Of a stretch of 32,973 nucleotides of DNA, positions 7,002-16,064 are shown one piece after another; position 1 is the stretch's first letter; every line of letters starts with the position of its first letter. Location: the NCBI GenBank assembly GCA_023428865.1, contig JAEYWT010000147.1, positions 1 through 32,973 on the forward strand, written 5' to 3'. Below the pieces are notes generated by a model that ran no database searches, was not told the DNA's origin, and saw only the letters and a list, made by a program, of their open reading frames with translations. Source of the DNA: Bacteroidota bacterium (lineage in GTDB: Bacteria > Bacteroidota > Bacteroidia > Flavobacteriales_F > PHOS-HE28). A program made the translations under genes and the position numbers.

Positions 7002-9659
7002 ATGATGCGTATCGCCCGCAACGTACTTCTTGCGCTGGCCGCCCTGTTCGTGCTGGGGTTCGGCACCTTGGTGGTGCTGGCCAACGTGTACGAAGTAGAG
7101 GTGAAGCAGAAGCTCATCGGTGCCCTCAACGCCCAGTTGAACGCACCGGTGAGCGTAAGCGGCATGGACCTCACCCTCATCGCGCGCTTCCCGCAGGCCA
7201 GCATGCGGTTGAACGATGTGCTGGCACACGAGGTGCGCACGGATGATGCACCAGCCGATACCCTGCTCTACGCCCGCGAGCTCTTCCTCGAATTCAGCCT
7301 GTGGGACATGTTCACCGGCAACTACGCCGTGCAGAAGGTACACGGTGTGGGCACCAAGCTCTACCCCGGATTGGACCGCAACGGCAACGAGAACTACATC
7401 GTTTGGAAGACGGACAGTAGTTCCACCGGGTTTGCAGCCATCGACCTCAAGAAAGTAAGCTTCGAAGGACTCGACCTGCGTTTCCGCGATGACCGGTCGG
7501 CGCTGGCCATCACCGCAAGCAGCAAGACCTTGGCCCTGAGCGGGCGTTTCGCCGAAGACCTCAACACCCTCAGCCTGAACGGCGACCTGCATCTGCTCAA
7601 CTGGGCGAATGGAAAGGATCTCGTGCTCAGCGACCGCCAAGCTTACTTGCGCCTCGCCATGGAATTCGGTGGGGCCGATGCACTCTTCCGCATAACCAAA
7701 GGCGAATTGAGCAGCGGTGCCGTGCCCTTGGAAGTGACCCTGGCTGTGACCCATAGTACCAAGGGCGATGAGTTGGACCTGCGTGCCAATGGCCTTGGCT
7801 TGGAGCTGGCCGATGTGGTGCGCCTCTTACCCGAAAGCCTAACCAAGGGCTTGGAGCGCTACACCATGAAGGGTGAAGTGGACCTGGCCGTACACTACGC
7901 GGGGCCGCTCAGTAGTCCCTCGCTCAGCGTTGGCGCCAAGCTGGTCAAAGGCAAACTGAAGGAACAGCGCAGTGGCACCTCCTTCACCGATGTGTTCGGC
8001 GAATTGGCATTGGACCTTACCCCGAAAGGCACACCACAGAAACTGGTGGTGAAGAACTTCTCGGCGAAGAGCGGCAACGGCAGCATCAGCGGCAACTGGC
8101 AGAGCAACGGCTTGGCCAACGCCACAGTGAAAGCCGATCTGAAAGCCGATATCGCCTTGGCGGAACTGCTCCGGTTCGCGCAAGTGGACACCTTGGAACA
8201 GGTGAGCGGTCGCTTGAAGGCCGACCTCAACGTGAAGGGGAAACTGCGCGACATCGCAGATATACAGCCCAAAGACCTGCGCGCGCTCACCATCACCGGC
8301 ACGCTCGCTTCTCGCGATGCCACATTGAAGATGAAAGGCGTGCGGCACCGGGTGGAGCACCTCGACGCCGACCTCTCCATCCACGGCAACGACGCCACTG
8401 TACAAGGCCTGAAAGCCCAGTTCCAAGGGAACGCGCTGGTACTGAACGGCACACTCCGCAACCTAGTGCCCTTTGTCCTTTTTGATGACCAACGGCTCGT
8501 GGTGGAAGCCAAAGGCAGCTCGCCAAGGATCGATATGGCAGCGCTGGTAAGCAGCGAGGGCGCCAACCCTTCCACGAAGGACTATCGCCTTACCCTACCC
8601 TCTTCCATCGAACTGGACCTACAGGCCCGTGTGGATGAACTGGTCTTCGAAGAATTCAAGGCCACTGGCATCACCGGTACGGTAACCATGCGCAACAAGG
8701 TGCTGCGTGTTTCGCCCATGAGTTTCGCCACCGCCAGTGGCCATGTCACCGGCGGATTGGAGTTGGATGCGCGTGATGCAACCCGGCACTACCCGCTCGC
8801 CATCAACGCCAGCTTGGAGGGCATAGAGCTACAGCAGCTCTTCCGCGAGTTCCAGGATTTCGGTCAGGACTTCATCGGGCACAGGCACATCAGCGGCCGC
8901 ACCAAAGCGCAAGTGGCATTCAACGCACCGCTTTCACCGGATATGAAACTGGACATGGACCGCTTGGTTTGTGTGATCGACATCGGCGTGGACAACGGCG
9001 CCATCAAGGGTCACGGACCACTATTGGAAGTGGCCGATCACCTGCAGAAGAACAAACTCGTTGCCCCTTTCGTGGATGTGCCTGAACTGCGCAAGCGCCT
9101 TGGTGACATCCGCTTTGCCCGGTTGGAGAACCAGATCCAGATCCGCAACGGAGCAGTGCATGTGCCGCAGATGCTGGTGAGCAGTTCCGTAATGGACATT
9201 GAACTGAGCGGTACACATTGGTTCGATGATCGGATCGACCACCACTTGAACTTCCGGCTGAGCGACCTCTTCCGCAAGGGGAACGTGAACGACGAATTCG
9301 GTCCAGTTGTGGACGATGGCACCGGCATGCGGATCTTCCTGCACATGTATGGCACAGCCAGCGACCCCCGGTTCGGTAACGATGGTGCCATGGCCGCAGC
9401 AAAACGCAAGAAACAGTTCCAAGAGGAGAAGCAGGAACTGAAACAGATCCTGCGCGAAGAGCTGGGGCTCTTCAAAGGGAAGACACAGCCGCCCACCGCC
9501 ACCACGAACTCCACACCGGCACCGCAGTTCCAAGTGATCCAGAACGACACCGCCCCCACCGCTGGCGCACAAACCGGACCACAGCGGCCGCGCAAAGGCC
9601 TCAGCAGGCTGATGAAAGACCAGCAGGAGGAGGAAGAAGTGATCTTCGAGGTGGACTGA
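7002..9659 (+). CDS. AsmA-family envelope protein
   Basis: An 885-residue protein. One N-terminal membrane helix (residues about 5-29, RNVLLALAALFVLGFGTLVV) leads directly into the AsmA-type opening: KLIGALNAQL, then PVSVSGMDLTLIARFPQASM. The long remainder is beta-rich with repeated LDL/GNGSISG patterns, as in the bridge-like AsmA/TamB/YhdP lipid-transport superfamily. The last about 90 residues turn charged and coiled (KRKKQFQEEKQELKQ), followed by a Pro/Thr linker and an acidic end. Family members span the periplasm and are implicated in phospholipid transport or outer membrane assembly; that role is inferred here. I chose ATG 7002 (MMRIARN) over 6972 because a -7 box lies between them. 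A hairpin at 9665-9689 follows the stop. Confidence 0.85.
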   Translation: MMRIARNVLLALAALFVLGFGTLVVLANVYEVEVKQKLIGALNAQLNAPVSVSGMDLTLIARFPQASMRLNDVLAHEVRTDDAPADTLLYARELFLEFSLWDMFTGNYAVQKVHGVGTKLYPGLDRNGNENYIVWKTDSSSTGFAAIDLKKVSFEGLDLRFRDDRSALAITASSKTLALSGRFAEDLNTLSLNGDLHLLNWANGKDLVLSDRQAYLRLAMEFGGADALFRITKGELSSGAVPLEVTLAVTHSTKGDELDLRANGLGLELADVVRLLPESLTKGLERYTMKGEVDLAVHYAGPLSSPSLSVGAKLVKGKLKEQRSGTSFTDVFGELALDLTPKGTPQKLVVKNFSAKSGNGSISGNWQSNGLANATVKADLKADIALAELLRFAQVDTLEQVSGRLKADLNVKGKLRDIADIQPKDLRALTITGTLASRDATLKMKGVRHRVEHLDADLSIHGNDATVQGLKAQFQGNALVLNGTLRNLVPFVLFDDQRLVVEAKGSSPRIDMAALVSSEGANPSTKDYRLTLPSSIELDLQARVDELVFEEFKATGITGTVTMRNKVLRVSPMSFATASGHVTGGLELDARDATRHYPLAINASLEGIELQQLFREFQDFGQDFIGHRHISGRTKAQVAFNAPLSPDMKLDMDRLVCVIDIGVDNGAIKGHGPLLEVADHLQKNKLVAPFVDVPELRKRLGDIRFARLENQIQIRNGAVHVPQMLVSSSVMDIELSGTHWFDDRIDHHLNFRLSDLFRKGNVNDEFGPVVDDGTGMRIFLHMYGTASDPRFGNDGAMAAAKRKKQFQEEKQELKQILREELGLFKGKTQPPTATTNSTPAPQFQVIQNDTAPTAGAQTGPQRPRKGLSRLMKDQQEEEEVIFEVD

Positions 9660-9664
9660 AGGAC

Positions 9665-9689
9665 ACTTGGAAGTTGCTCACTTCCATGT
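9665..9689 (+). terminator. Hairpin after the AsmA-like gene
   Basis: ACTTGGAAGT and ACTTCCATGT pair at 9 of 10 positions around loop TGCTC, starting six bases after the stop codon. No T-run follows. Confidence 0.4.
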
Positions 9690-9709
9690 CGCTCAAGCAT
9701 TCCCCGCAA

Positions 9710-9717
9710 TAGGTTCG
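9710..9717 (+). promoter_or_regulatory. Possible -7 box for the histidine kinase gene (TAGGTTCG)
   Basis: TAGGTTCG differs from TAnnTTTG at one base and lies 27 bases upstream of the ATG at 9745, after the hairpin that closes the preceding gene. Confidence 0.3.
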
Positions 9718-9744
9718 GCCACTCTTCCGAACTTCACGCCCCGC

Positions 9745-11274
9745 ATGGACCTGTACTCCCGCAAACAACGTTGGAAGCTCGTGCTCGCCGTGGTGGCGAT
9801 GCTCATCGTGGGCGCATCGTTGTGGTACAGCAACACCATCGTGGAGCGCATTCGGGCCGAAGAGCGGCGTAAGGTGGAGCTCTGGGCCGAAGCGGTGAAG
9901 AACCGTGCGGAGCTGGTCAACTACACCGAGAAGCTCTTCGATCGCCTGCGCGAAGAAGAACGGAAGAAAGTACAGCTCTTCGCGGATGCCATGCAGCGCA
10001 TGGGCAGCAGCGATGACACTGACTTCTCCTTCTACCTGCGGGTGGTGAGCGACAACACCACCGTGCCTGTGGTGATCACCGACGAGAAGGGCAACAAGCG
10101 CTTCGATCGCAACATGGATAGTTCCGTAGTGAACCATCCTGAACGCCTTGCTGCGGAGATCGCCTCCATGGCCAAGGTCTACCGGCCGATCAGCATCTAC
10201 ATACCCGGCGTGGAGCGCCAGTTGCTCTACTACAGGGATTCCAAGGTAGTGACCGAGTTGGAAGAAGTGATGGACGGGATCATACGCTCCTTCATCTCCG
10301 AAACGGTGATGAGCACAGCCGTTGTACCCGTTATCTACACAGACAGCACCCAACGGCGTGTGATCGAATACGGGCACATCGACTCGTTGATCGCCCAGGA
10401 CAGCAGCGCCATGCAAGCCCGCATCCGCGCCATGGCACAGGCCAACGCACCCATCGCCATAGACCTGCCGGGAAAAGGGCGCAACTACATCTTCTACGAG
10501 GAATCGCTCGTGATCACCCAGCTGCGCTACTTCCCGTATGTGCAATTGATGATCCTCGGTCTCTTCCTGATCGTGGCCTATGCGCTCTTCAGCATCTTCC
10601 GCAATGCCGAACAGAACCAGGTATGGGTGGGCATGGCCAAAGAGACCGCTCACCAACTAGGCACACCCTTGAGCTCCCTCATGGCCTGGATGGAATTGCT
10701 GAAGGAGAACAACCCCGAAGCGGTAAGCGAGATGCGCAAGGATGTGGACCGACTGGAGGTGATCACCGAGCGGTTCAGCAAGATCGGATCAGCACCGGAC
10801 CTCACGTCGGAAAAGCTCTACCACACCTTACGCGCCACGGTGCTCTACCTAAGGCCACGCTTACCGGGCCGGGTGAAGATCGACATCCAGCAACCGCCGG
10901 ATGCCGATATGCTGGTCCCTTTGAACCGCGCGCTTTTCAGTTGGGTTATCGAGAACTTGATCCGCAATGCGGTGGACGCTATGGAGGGCGAAGGGTCCAT
11001 CAATGTGGAGATCGTTCCCGAAGGTGGCGAGGTACATGTGGACGTGACCGACAGTGGAAAAGGCATTCCGGCCTCTCAGCATCGTACTGTCTTCCAACCG
11101 GGCTTCACCACCAAGAAGCGCGGCTGGGGTCTCGGTCTATCCTTGAGCAAACGCATCATCGAACAATACCACGGCGGCAAGATCATGGTGAAGAAGAGCG
11201 CACCCGGCAAGGGCACCACGTTCCGGATCACCTTGAACCAAGGGGTGTTGAGCGGAGCGTTGGTGAGTGAGTGA
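9745..11274 (+). CDS. Membrane sensor histidine kinase, no cognate regulator nearby
   Basis: A 509-residue inner membrane kinase. The first transmembrane helix is at about 11-28 and the second at about 266-285 (VQLMILGLFLIVAYALFSIF). They flank a periplasmic region of about 235 residues that starts with a charged helix. Right after the second helix comes the H-box ETAHQLGTPLSSL with phospho-acceptor His303. The ATPase motifs are Asn408 in the N-box (ENLIRNAVDAM), DSGKGIP at 436-442, and GWGLGLS at 460-466. Only a short linker separates the second helix from the H-box, so there is no room for a canonical HAMP domain. The HQLGTPL wording is typical of Bacteroidota kinases. The start at ATG 9745 is preferred over an upstream TTG at 9667. 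No response regulator gene is within the window. Confidence 0.9.
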   Translation: MDLYSRKQRWKLVLAVVAMLIVGASLWYSNTIVERIRAEERRKVELWAEAVKNRAELVNYTEKLFDRLREEERKKVQLFADAMQRMGSSDDTDFSFYLRVVSDNTTVPVVITDEKGNKRFDRNMDSSVVNHPERLAAEIASMAKVYRPISIYIPGVERQLLYYRDSKVVTELEEVMDGIIRSFISETVMSTAVVPVIYTDSTQRRVIEYGHIDSLIAQDSSAMQARIRAMAQANAPIAIDLPGKGRNYIFYEESLVITQLRYFPYVQLMILGLFLIVAYALFSIFRNAEQNQVWVGMAKETAHQLGTPLSSLMAWMELLKENNPEAVSEMRKDVDRLEVITERFSKIGSAPDLTSEKLYHTLRATVLYLRPRLPGRVKIDIQQPPDADMLVPLNRALFSWVIENLIRNAVDAMEGEGSINVEIVPEGGEVHVDVTDSGKGIPASQHRTVFQPGFTTKKRGWGLGLSLSKRIIEQYHGGKIMVKKSAPGKGTTFRITLNQGVLSGALVSE

Positions 11275-11363
11275 GATGATGAATGCGGAACCTTCCATCA
11301 GGGCTCTGTCGACCGTGCAGATCGTCATCAGTTGCGAAATGAACCTTGAGCATTGACGAACGT

Positions 11364-12488
11364 ATGCCCGGCCTCTACTTCCATATCCCCTTCTGCCACC
11401 GGGCATGCACGTACTGCGACTTCCATTTCAGCACCTCCACCGTGCGTACACCGGTGCTCGATGCCATGGAACTGGAGTTGGTGCAGCGTTCCACGGAAAT
11501 TGGTGATGCATCCGTAGGCACCATCTACTTCGGTGGCGGAACGCCGAGTTTGCTTGGCCATGCCCGCATAGCAGCGTACATCCAACACGCGTGTGACCTT
11601 TTCCGGGTTGACCGCACAGCGGAGATCACCCTCGAAGCCAACCCGGACGACATCACCGCAGAGCGTTTGGACGAATGGCAAGCTGCCGGGATCACACGCA
11701 TCAGCCTGGGCACGCAGAGCTTTCGAGATGACCGCTTACTCTGGATGGGCCGTGCCCACAACGCCCAACAGGCCTTGACCAGCATCGGGCTGATCGAAAA
11801 GGCAGGTTTCTCTAGCTGGACCATCGACCTGATCTATGGTCTACCAGGTATGACCTTGGCCGAGTGGGACGAACAGCTTACCATGGCCTTGGACCACGGC
11901 ATGCCACACCTGAGCGCCTATTGCCTCACCGTGGAAGCGAAGACCGCACTGGCACACCAGGTGCGGTCCGGCCAAACAAACATGCCTAACGACGATGACC
12001 AGAGCGCGCAGTTCGACCGGCTGATGGAACGCATGGAACACGCCGGCCTGGATCATTACGAGATCAGCAACTTCGGAAGAGCGGGCCACTACTCCCGGCA
12101 CAACAGCAGTTATTGGGATGGTGTGCCCTACCTCGGTATCGGCCCTTCGGCGCACTCCTTCAATGGCACAACGCGTCGCTGGAACGTGGCCAACAACGCA
12201 CGATATGTGAAGGCATTACAGGAGCAAACCAACTACTGGGAAAGCGAAACACTAACACCCGCCCAGCGCACCAACGAGCGCTTGATGACAGGCCTACGGA
12301 CCGCCTTGGGGGTGGACCTTGCGAAATTGGAGCTGGATGCCCTGCTCCACAACTCGTCGGCCTTCCAACGGCATGTGTCGAACGGTCATCTGAGCATACG
12401 TGCTGGACGCTTAGTTTTGAGCAAAGCGGGTCGTCATTTCGCGGACCGCATCGCATCGGACCTCTTCGTCACCGACGATGATCGCTGA
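11364..12488 (+). CDS. hemW: HemW-like radical SAM protein (heme chaperone)
   Basis: A 374-residue radical SAM protein. The iron-sulfur motif CxxxCxxC is Cys11, Cys15 and Cys18 (FCHRACTYCDFHFS). Position 20 is Phe where true coproporphyrinogen dehydrogenase HemN has a fourth Cys; this separates HemW from HemN. The SAM-binding glycine motif is YFGGGTPSLL at about 53-62. HemW proteins bind heme and are thought to deliver it to target proteins. The frame is open from a TTG at 11346, but ATG 11364 (MPGLYFHIPFC) aligns with the usual family start. The 3' end overlaps the cyclase-family gene by 11 bases. The 89 bases upstream show no clear promoter box. Confidence 0.92.
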   Translation: MPGLYFHIPFCHRACTYCDFHFSTSTVRTPVLDAMELELVQRSTEIGDASVGTIYFGGGTPSLLGHARIAAYIQHACDLFRVDRTAEITLEANPDDITAERLDEWQAAGITRISLGTQSFRDDRLLWMGRAHNAQQALTSIGLIEKAGFSSWTIDLIYGLPGMTLAEWDEQLTMALDHGMPHLSAYCLTVEAKTALAHQVRSGQTNMPNDDDQSAQFDRLMERMEHAGLDHYEISNFGRAGHYSRHNSSYWDGVPYLGIGPSAHSFNGTTRRWNVANNARYVKALQEQTNYWESETLTPAQRTNERLMTGLRTALGVDLAKLELDALLHNSSAFQRHVSNGHLSIRAGRLVLSKAGRHFADRIASDLFVTDDDR

Positions 12489-13239
12489 GATCACCCACCA
12501 CGGCCGCACCTTCAAGGTGGATCTGGCCAGACCGATCGACCTTTCGTTCCCGTTGCATGCCGGCGAAGATCAGCTCAGGGCTTGGTGGGTAGAGCCCGTG
12601 CGCATGGAGGCGGTGAGGAACGGAGACACGGAATACGCCGTGAAGTCCGGTGCTCCGGTGAACTTCCGCAACGTCTTCTTCAATCCACATGGCCACGGCA
12701 CACATACCGAGAGCGTGGGCCACATCGCACCCGAGGTTTATCCGGTCGGCGACCAACTGAAGCGCTATTTCTTCACCGCACAACTCATCAGTGTACGTCC
12801 GGAAGAACGGCGCGCACCCGATGCCAAGACCGACCACGTGATCACCTTGGAACAACTGCGCCACACCGTGAACGAGCGCCCACCGGAGGCACTGATCATC
12901 CGCACGTTGCCGCAAGGCGATAACAATACCCGCGATTGGAGCGGAAGCAACCCGACCTACTTACAGAGCACGGCCTGTTCTTGGTTACGCAGCATTGGCG
13001 TTAAACACCTGCTTCTCGACCTTCCCAGCGTAGACCGTGAAGAGGACGGCGGTGTGCTGGCCGCGCACCATGCCTTTTGGGACTTCCCTAACACGGTGGA
13101 TCGCGAACGCACCATCACCGAATTGTTGAACATCGGCCCGGACGTGCGTGATGGCGACTACCTACTGGAGCTGCAGCTACCGCACTTCATGAACGATGCG
13201 GCACCGAGCAGGCCGGTGCTTTATGCTCTTCTGCCATGA
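12478..13239 (+). CDS. Cyclase-family metal-dependent hydrolase (kynurenine formamidase-like fold)
   Basis: A 253-residue protein of the cyclase family (PF04199), to which kynurenine formamidase belongs. The metal-binding motif is recognisable as HGHGTHTESVGH at residues 71-82, equivalent to the family HxGTHxDxPxH with Glu78 in place of the usual Asp. No signal peptide is seen, so it is probably cytoplasmic. Substrate cannot be assigned: no kynurenine-pathway genes are nearby. Its start lies inside hemW (11-base overlap) and its stop overlaps the next ATG by ATGA, so hemW, this gene and the YjbR-like gene are very likely one transcript. Confidence 0.85.
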   Translation: MIAEITHHGRTFKVDLARPIDLSFPLHAGEDQLRAWWVEPVRMEAVRNGDTEYAVKSGAPVNFRNVFFNPHGHGTHTESVGHIAPEVYPVGDQLKRYFFTAQLISVRPEERRAPDAKTDHVITLEQLRHTVNERPPEALIIRTLPQGDNNTRDWSGSNPTYLQSTACSWLRSIGVKHLLLDLPSVDREEDGGVLAAHHAFWDFPNTVDRERTITELLNIGPDVRDGDYLLELQLPHFMNDAAPSRPVLYALLP

Positions 13240-13580
13240 CGTTGGAGGACTTCCGCGCCCATTGCCTGAAGAAACCCGGTTTCGGGGAGGACTTCCCCTT
13301 CGGTCCGGAAACGTTGGTATTCCGCGTAGGTGGTAAGATCTTCGCCTTGATGGATGCCGACAGTTTCCAGAGCGTGAACCTGAAATGTGATCCGGAGCGG
13401 GCCATCGAACTGCGCGAGCGCCACGAGGCCGTGAAACCCGGCTACCACATGAACAAGCAGCACTGGAACACGATAGACACACGCAGCGATGTACCGGTTA
13501 AACTGCTGCTGGAGCTCGCCGATCATTCGTACGAACTGGTAAAGGCCAGCTTGCCGAAGAAGGTGCGGGAGGGGCTCTAG
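13236..13580 (+). CDS. MmcQ/YjbR family DNA-binding protein
   Basis: A 114-residue protein with the YjbR/CyaY-like pattern: an opening LEDFRAHCLKKPGFGEDFPF, then VFRVGGKIFALMD, VNLKCDPERA, and the GYHMNKQHWNTI motif near residues 69-80, closing with SYELVKASLPKK. The family has a cystatin-like double-wing fold and is annotated as putatively DNA-binding, with an unclear cellular role. The start codon overlaps the stop of the cyclase gene by four bases (ATGA), which implies translational coupling. Confidence 0.9.
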   Translation: MTLEDFRAHCLKKPGFGEDFPFGPETLVFRVGGKIFALMDADSFQSVNLKCDPERAIELRERHEAVKPGYHMNKQHWNTIDTRSDVPVKLLLELADHSYELVKASLPKKVREGL

Positions 13581-13602
13581 TGCGCAGCGGATCGCTTCCC
13601 GC

Positions 13603-13610
13603 TAGCTTTG
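13603..13610 (+). promoter_or_regulatory. -7 promoter box for the DUF502 gene (TAGCTTTG)
   Basis: TAGCTTTG is a full match to TAnnTTTG, seven bases before the ATG at 13618. It implies that this gene has its own promoter and an almost leaderless transcript. Confidence 0.6.
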
Positions 13611-13617
13611 CACAGCC

Positions 13618-14199
13618 ATGAGCAATACCACCCGTCGCATCGGCCGCATCCTCCTCAGCTTCTTCTTCAGAGGGCTGTTGCTGCTTGCGCCCATCACCAT
13701 CATCGTATGGGCCTTGTGGCAATCGGTGAGCTTTCTGGACGGCATCATTCCGCTGGACATCCCTGGCCTTGGGCTGCTCTCTCTGCTGGCCATCATCACC
13801 GTGGTCGGCTGGCTGGGCACCACCTTCCTCTACGAACCGTTGGCCACCTTTGGTGAAGAGCTACTGCAACGTATCCCCTTCCTGAAGACCCTATACGATG
13901 CCATCAAGGACCTGGTGGAAGCCATTGTTGGCAGCAAACGGAAATTCGACCGGCCTGTGTTGGTGAAACTCGGTGGCAACACGGAAGTGGAACGCTTGGG
14001 CTTCATCACCCAAACGGATCTGGGCCACCTCGGCCTTGGCACCGACAAGGTGGCGGTTTACCTACCGCACGCGTTCAACTGGAGCGGCAACCTGTACATC
14101 GTACCGGCGCGGAATGTGACACCGATCGATGCCCGGGCTGCTGATGTGATGAAGTTCGTGGTGAGCGGCGGGGTGTCGCACGTGGATGATGATGAGTGA
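13618..14199 (+). CDS. DUF502 family inner membrane protein
   Basis: A 193-residue protein with two transmembrane helices at about 13-36 (SFFFRGLLLLAPITIIVWAL) and 47-70 (PGLGLLSLLAIITVVGWLGT). A DUF502 soluble part follows, with RIPFLKTLYDAIKDLVEAI, a GFITQTD element and VYLPHAFNWSGNLYIVP near the end. The family is widespread in bacteria and chloroplast-related lineages, and its function is not established. The C-terminus is acidic (VDDDE). Its own promoter box lies immediately upstream. The next gene starts 41 bases after its stop and may share the transcript. Confidence 0.9.
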   Translation: MSNTTRRIGRILLSFFFRGLLLLAPITIIVWALWQSVSFLDGIIPLDIPGLGLLSLLAIITVVGWLGTTFLYEPLATFGEELLQRIPFLKTLYDAIKDLVEAIVGSKRKFDRPVLVKLGGNTEVERLGFITQTDLGHLGLGTDKVAVYLPHAFNWSGNLYIVPARNVTPIDARAADVMKFVVSGGVSHVDDDE

Positions 14200-14240
14200 C
14201 GAAACATGCTCCGGCACGTCCATTGCATAGTACACGACAC

Positions 14241-15107
14241 ATGAAACGCATCTCCACCCTTCTGCTTCCCTTTTTCTTCGCCGCCTCACTAGCAGCACAG
14301 AACACGGTTGAAGTTTCCTCCTTCGCCTTCAGCGATGGGGTACACCCGACCTTCAGCTTCTTCTTCGAGGGCACGGATACCAAATACGTGGAGAGCTTCT
14401 GGCGCGATGAACTGAAGAAGATCAGTACGGCGGTGAGCAATAAGAAGGAAGTGATCGGTCAGGCCGCCGTTGTTCCGCAGATCTCCAGCGATACGGTGCG
14501 TATCTACGTGAAGGCTGAACAGCGCAAGAACAGTCCGAACCTCACCGCGCATGTGGCCATCATGACCACGGCGGGTTTCGTTGGCCCGGCAAGCGAGACC
14601 ACGGTGTTCGAGGGTGCGAAGTCCTTCGTGCAGCAGCGCAGTACCGCCTTACGCCGCCAACTGGCCGAACAGGAACTAAGCCTTGCGGAGCGCGGGCTTA
14701 CTAAGTTGAAGAACGAATTGGCCGACCTACAGCGCGAGAAAGAACGGGCGGAAGCCAATAGCGAGAAGAGCAAGCAGCGCGCGGCAGAAGCCGTACTCGA
14801 ACAGGAGCGGACACGTGCCGAGGCCGATGAACTCGGTCCACGGATCACTACCATGCAGGCTGAACTGGGCGAAACACCCAGCAAGGACGGCACCAAGGAG
14901 CTGAGCGCCCTGATCCGCGACAAGGACCGCGCCCAAGGCCGCAACCGCAAAGCGCACGACGAGGAGATCGCCATGCATAAGAAAGTGGATGAGCTGACCC
15001 AGGCGATCAAGAAGAACGTGGAGGACCAGGCGATAAAGAGTGAAGAGATCGCCAAGCAGGAGACCTTGGTGGCCAGCTTGCGTGAAAAGTTGAGTTCGAT
15101 CCGCTGA
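14241..15107 (+). CDS. Exported coiled-coil protein of unknown function
   Basis: A 288-residue protein I do not recognise. It has a signal peptide (MKRISTLLLPFFFAASLAAQ) and a globular part of about 120 residues that includes FEGTDTKYVESFWRDELKK. The second half, from about residue 130, is a long charged helix rich in Glu, Lys, Arg, Ala and Gln in heptad-like spacing, which predicts a coiled coil to the C-terminus. It is therefore periplasmic or outer-membrane-attached from the inside, possibly a scaffold. The start is the ATG at 14241, not the GTG upstream. No strong promoter box is visible in the 41 bases after the DUF502 gene. Confidence 0.7.
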   Translation: MKRISTLLLPFFFAASLAAQNTVEVSSFAFSDGVHPTFSFFFEGTDTKYVESFWRDELKKISTAVSNKKEVIGQAAVVPQISSDTVRIYVKAEQRKNSPNLTAHVAIMTTAGFVGPASETTVFEGAKSFVQQRSTALRRQLAEQELSLAERGLTKLKNELADLQREKERAEANSEKSKQRAAEAVLEQERTRAEADELGPRITTMQAELGETPSKDGTKELSALIRDKDRAQGRNRKAHDEEIAMHKKVDELTQAIKKNVEDQAIKSEEIAKQETLVASLREKLSSIR

Positions 15108-15127
15108 TCGCAACGCCGCGCGCCAGC

Positions 15128-15135
15128 TACCTTTC
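15128..15135 (+). promoter_or_regulatory. -7 promoter box for the EamA transporter gene (TACCTTTC)
   Basis: TACCTTTC is the same octamer as before the AsmA-like gene and lies nine bases before the ATG at 15145. Confidence 0.5.
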
Positions 15136-15144
15136 GGCCCGCGC

Positions 15145-16062
15145 ATGCATGCCCGCAGGAATGCCCTCTTATTGCTGCACCTCACGGTGTTCATCTGGGG
15201 CTTCACGGGCATCCTGGGCAAGTTGATCCAAGAAGACCAGGGTACCTTCCCGCTGGTGTACACGCGCACGGTGATCGCCCTAGTGGGGCTTGCCATAGGT
15301 GCACTGTGGATGCGTCGATCACTCTCCCCACGCACCCCGGACCTGAAGCTCTACCTGCTCACCAGCCTCATCATCACCGCGCATTGGATCACCTTCTATG
15401 GCGCCATCGAGCTCAGCACGGCCAGCATCGCGGTGGCCTGCCTCAGCACAAGCACAGTGTTCACGGCCATGTTGGAACCCATCTGGTTCAAGCGGAAGAT
15501 GCGCCTATACGAAGTGGTGCTCGGGCTGTTGGTGGTAGCTGCCTTGCTGCTCATCTTCGGACTGGAAAGCGGCCACCGCGATGGCATCATTGTTGCCACC
15601 CTCAGTGCCTTGCTCAGTGCATGGTTCAATATCGTGAACGCCGTATTGATCAAACGAGGCGACGCCATGCGCATCGGTTTCTACGAAATGGCCGGGGCCG
15701 CCATCACCATGGCGCTCTATCTCTGGGTGGTGAACGACCTACCACCGCCGCTTTGGCAACTACCACCGGACACGATCCTCTGGCACCTGTTGCTCGGCCT
15801 GGTCTGCACCTCCTTCGCCTTCGTTGCGGGCATCGTGGTCATGCGCCAATTATCACCATTCACCGTCATGCTCACCGTGAACCTGGAGCCCATCTACACC
15901 ATCATCATCGCGCTGCTGATCTGGGGTAGCGTGGAAAAGTTGCGCACGGGCTCGTACGTCGGCATCGCGTTGATCCTGGTCTGTTTGTTCGTGAACGGCT
16001 GGTTCCAGCGCAAGCGCGACCGTGCAGAAGTGATCGAACCCGATCCGCTGACCCAAGGCTGA
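15145..16062 (+). CDS. EamA/DMT-superfamily transporter
   Basis: A 305-residue inner membrane protein with about ten hydrophobic helices in two EamA repeats. The first repeat opens with LLLLHLTVFIWGFTGILGKL. The second begins near residue 150 (DGIIVATLSALLSAWFNIVNAV). The motif SIAVACLSTSTVFTAMLEPIW in repeat one and MLTVNLEPIY in repeat two are the usual helix-4/helix-9 signatures with the conserved Glu-Pro. The short cytoplasmic tail is charged. Members export or import amino acids, sugars or metabolites; the substrate cannot be deduced. A second ATG lies four bases after the first but in another frame. Confidence 0.92.
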   Translation: MHARRNALLLLHLTVFIWGFTGILGKLIQEDQGTFPLVYTRTVIALVGLAIGALWMRRSLSPRTPDLKLYLLTSLIITAHWITFYGAIELSTASIAVACLSTSTVFTAMLEPIWFKRKMRLYEVVLGLLVVAALLLIFGLESGHRDGIIVATLSALLSAWFNIVNAVLIKRGDAMRIGFYEMAGAAITMALYLWVVNDLPPPLWQLPPDTILWHLLLGLVCTSFAFVAGIVVMRQLSPFTVMLTVNLEPIYTIIIALLIWGSVEKLRTGSYVGIALILVCLFVNGWFQRKRDRAEVIEPDPLTQG

Positions 16063-16064
16063 GC

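Noticed and set aside
9601..10656. A 351-codon minus-strand frame opposite the histidine kinase and the end of the AsmA-like gene
   Set aside because: It crosses two real genes on the other strand and is His/Asp/Val-rich text typical of reverse-complemented coding sequence.
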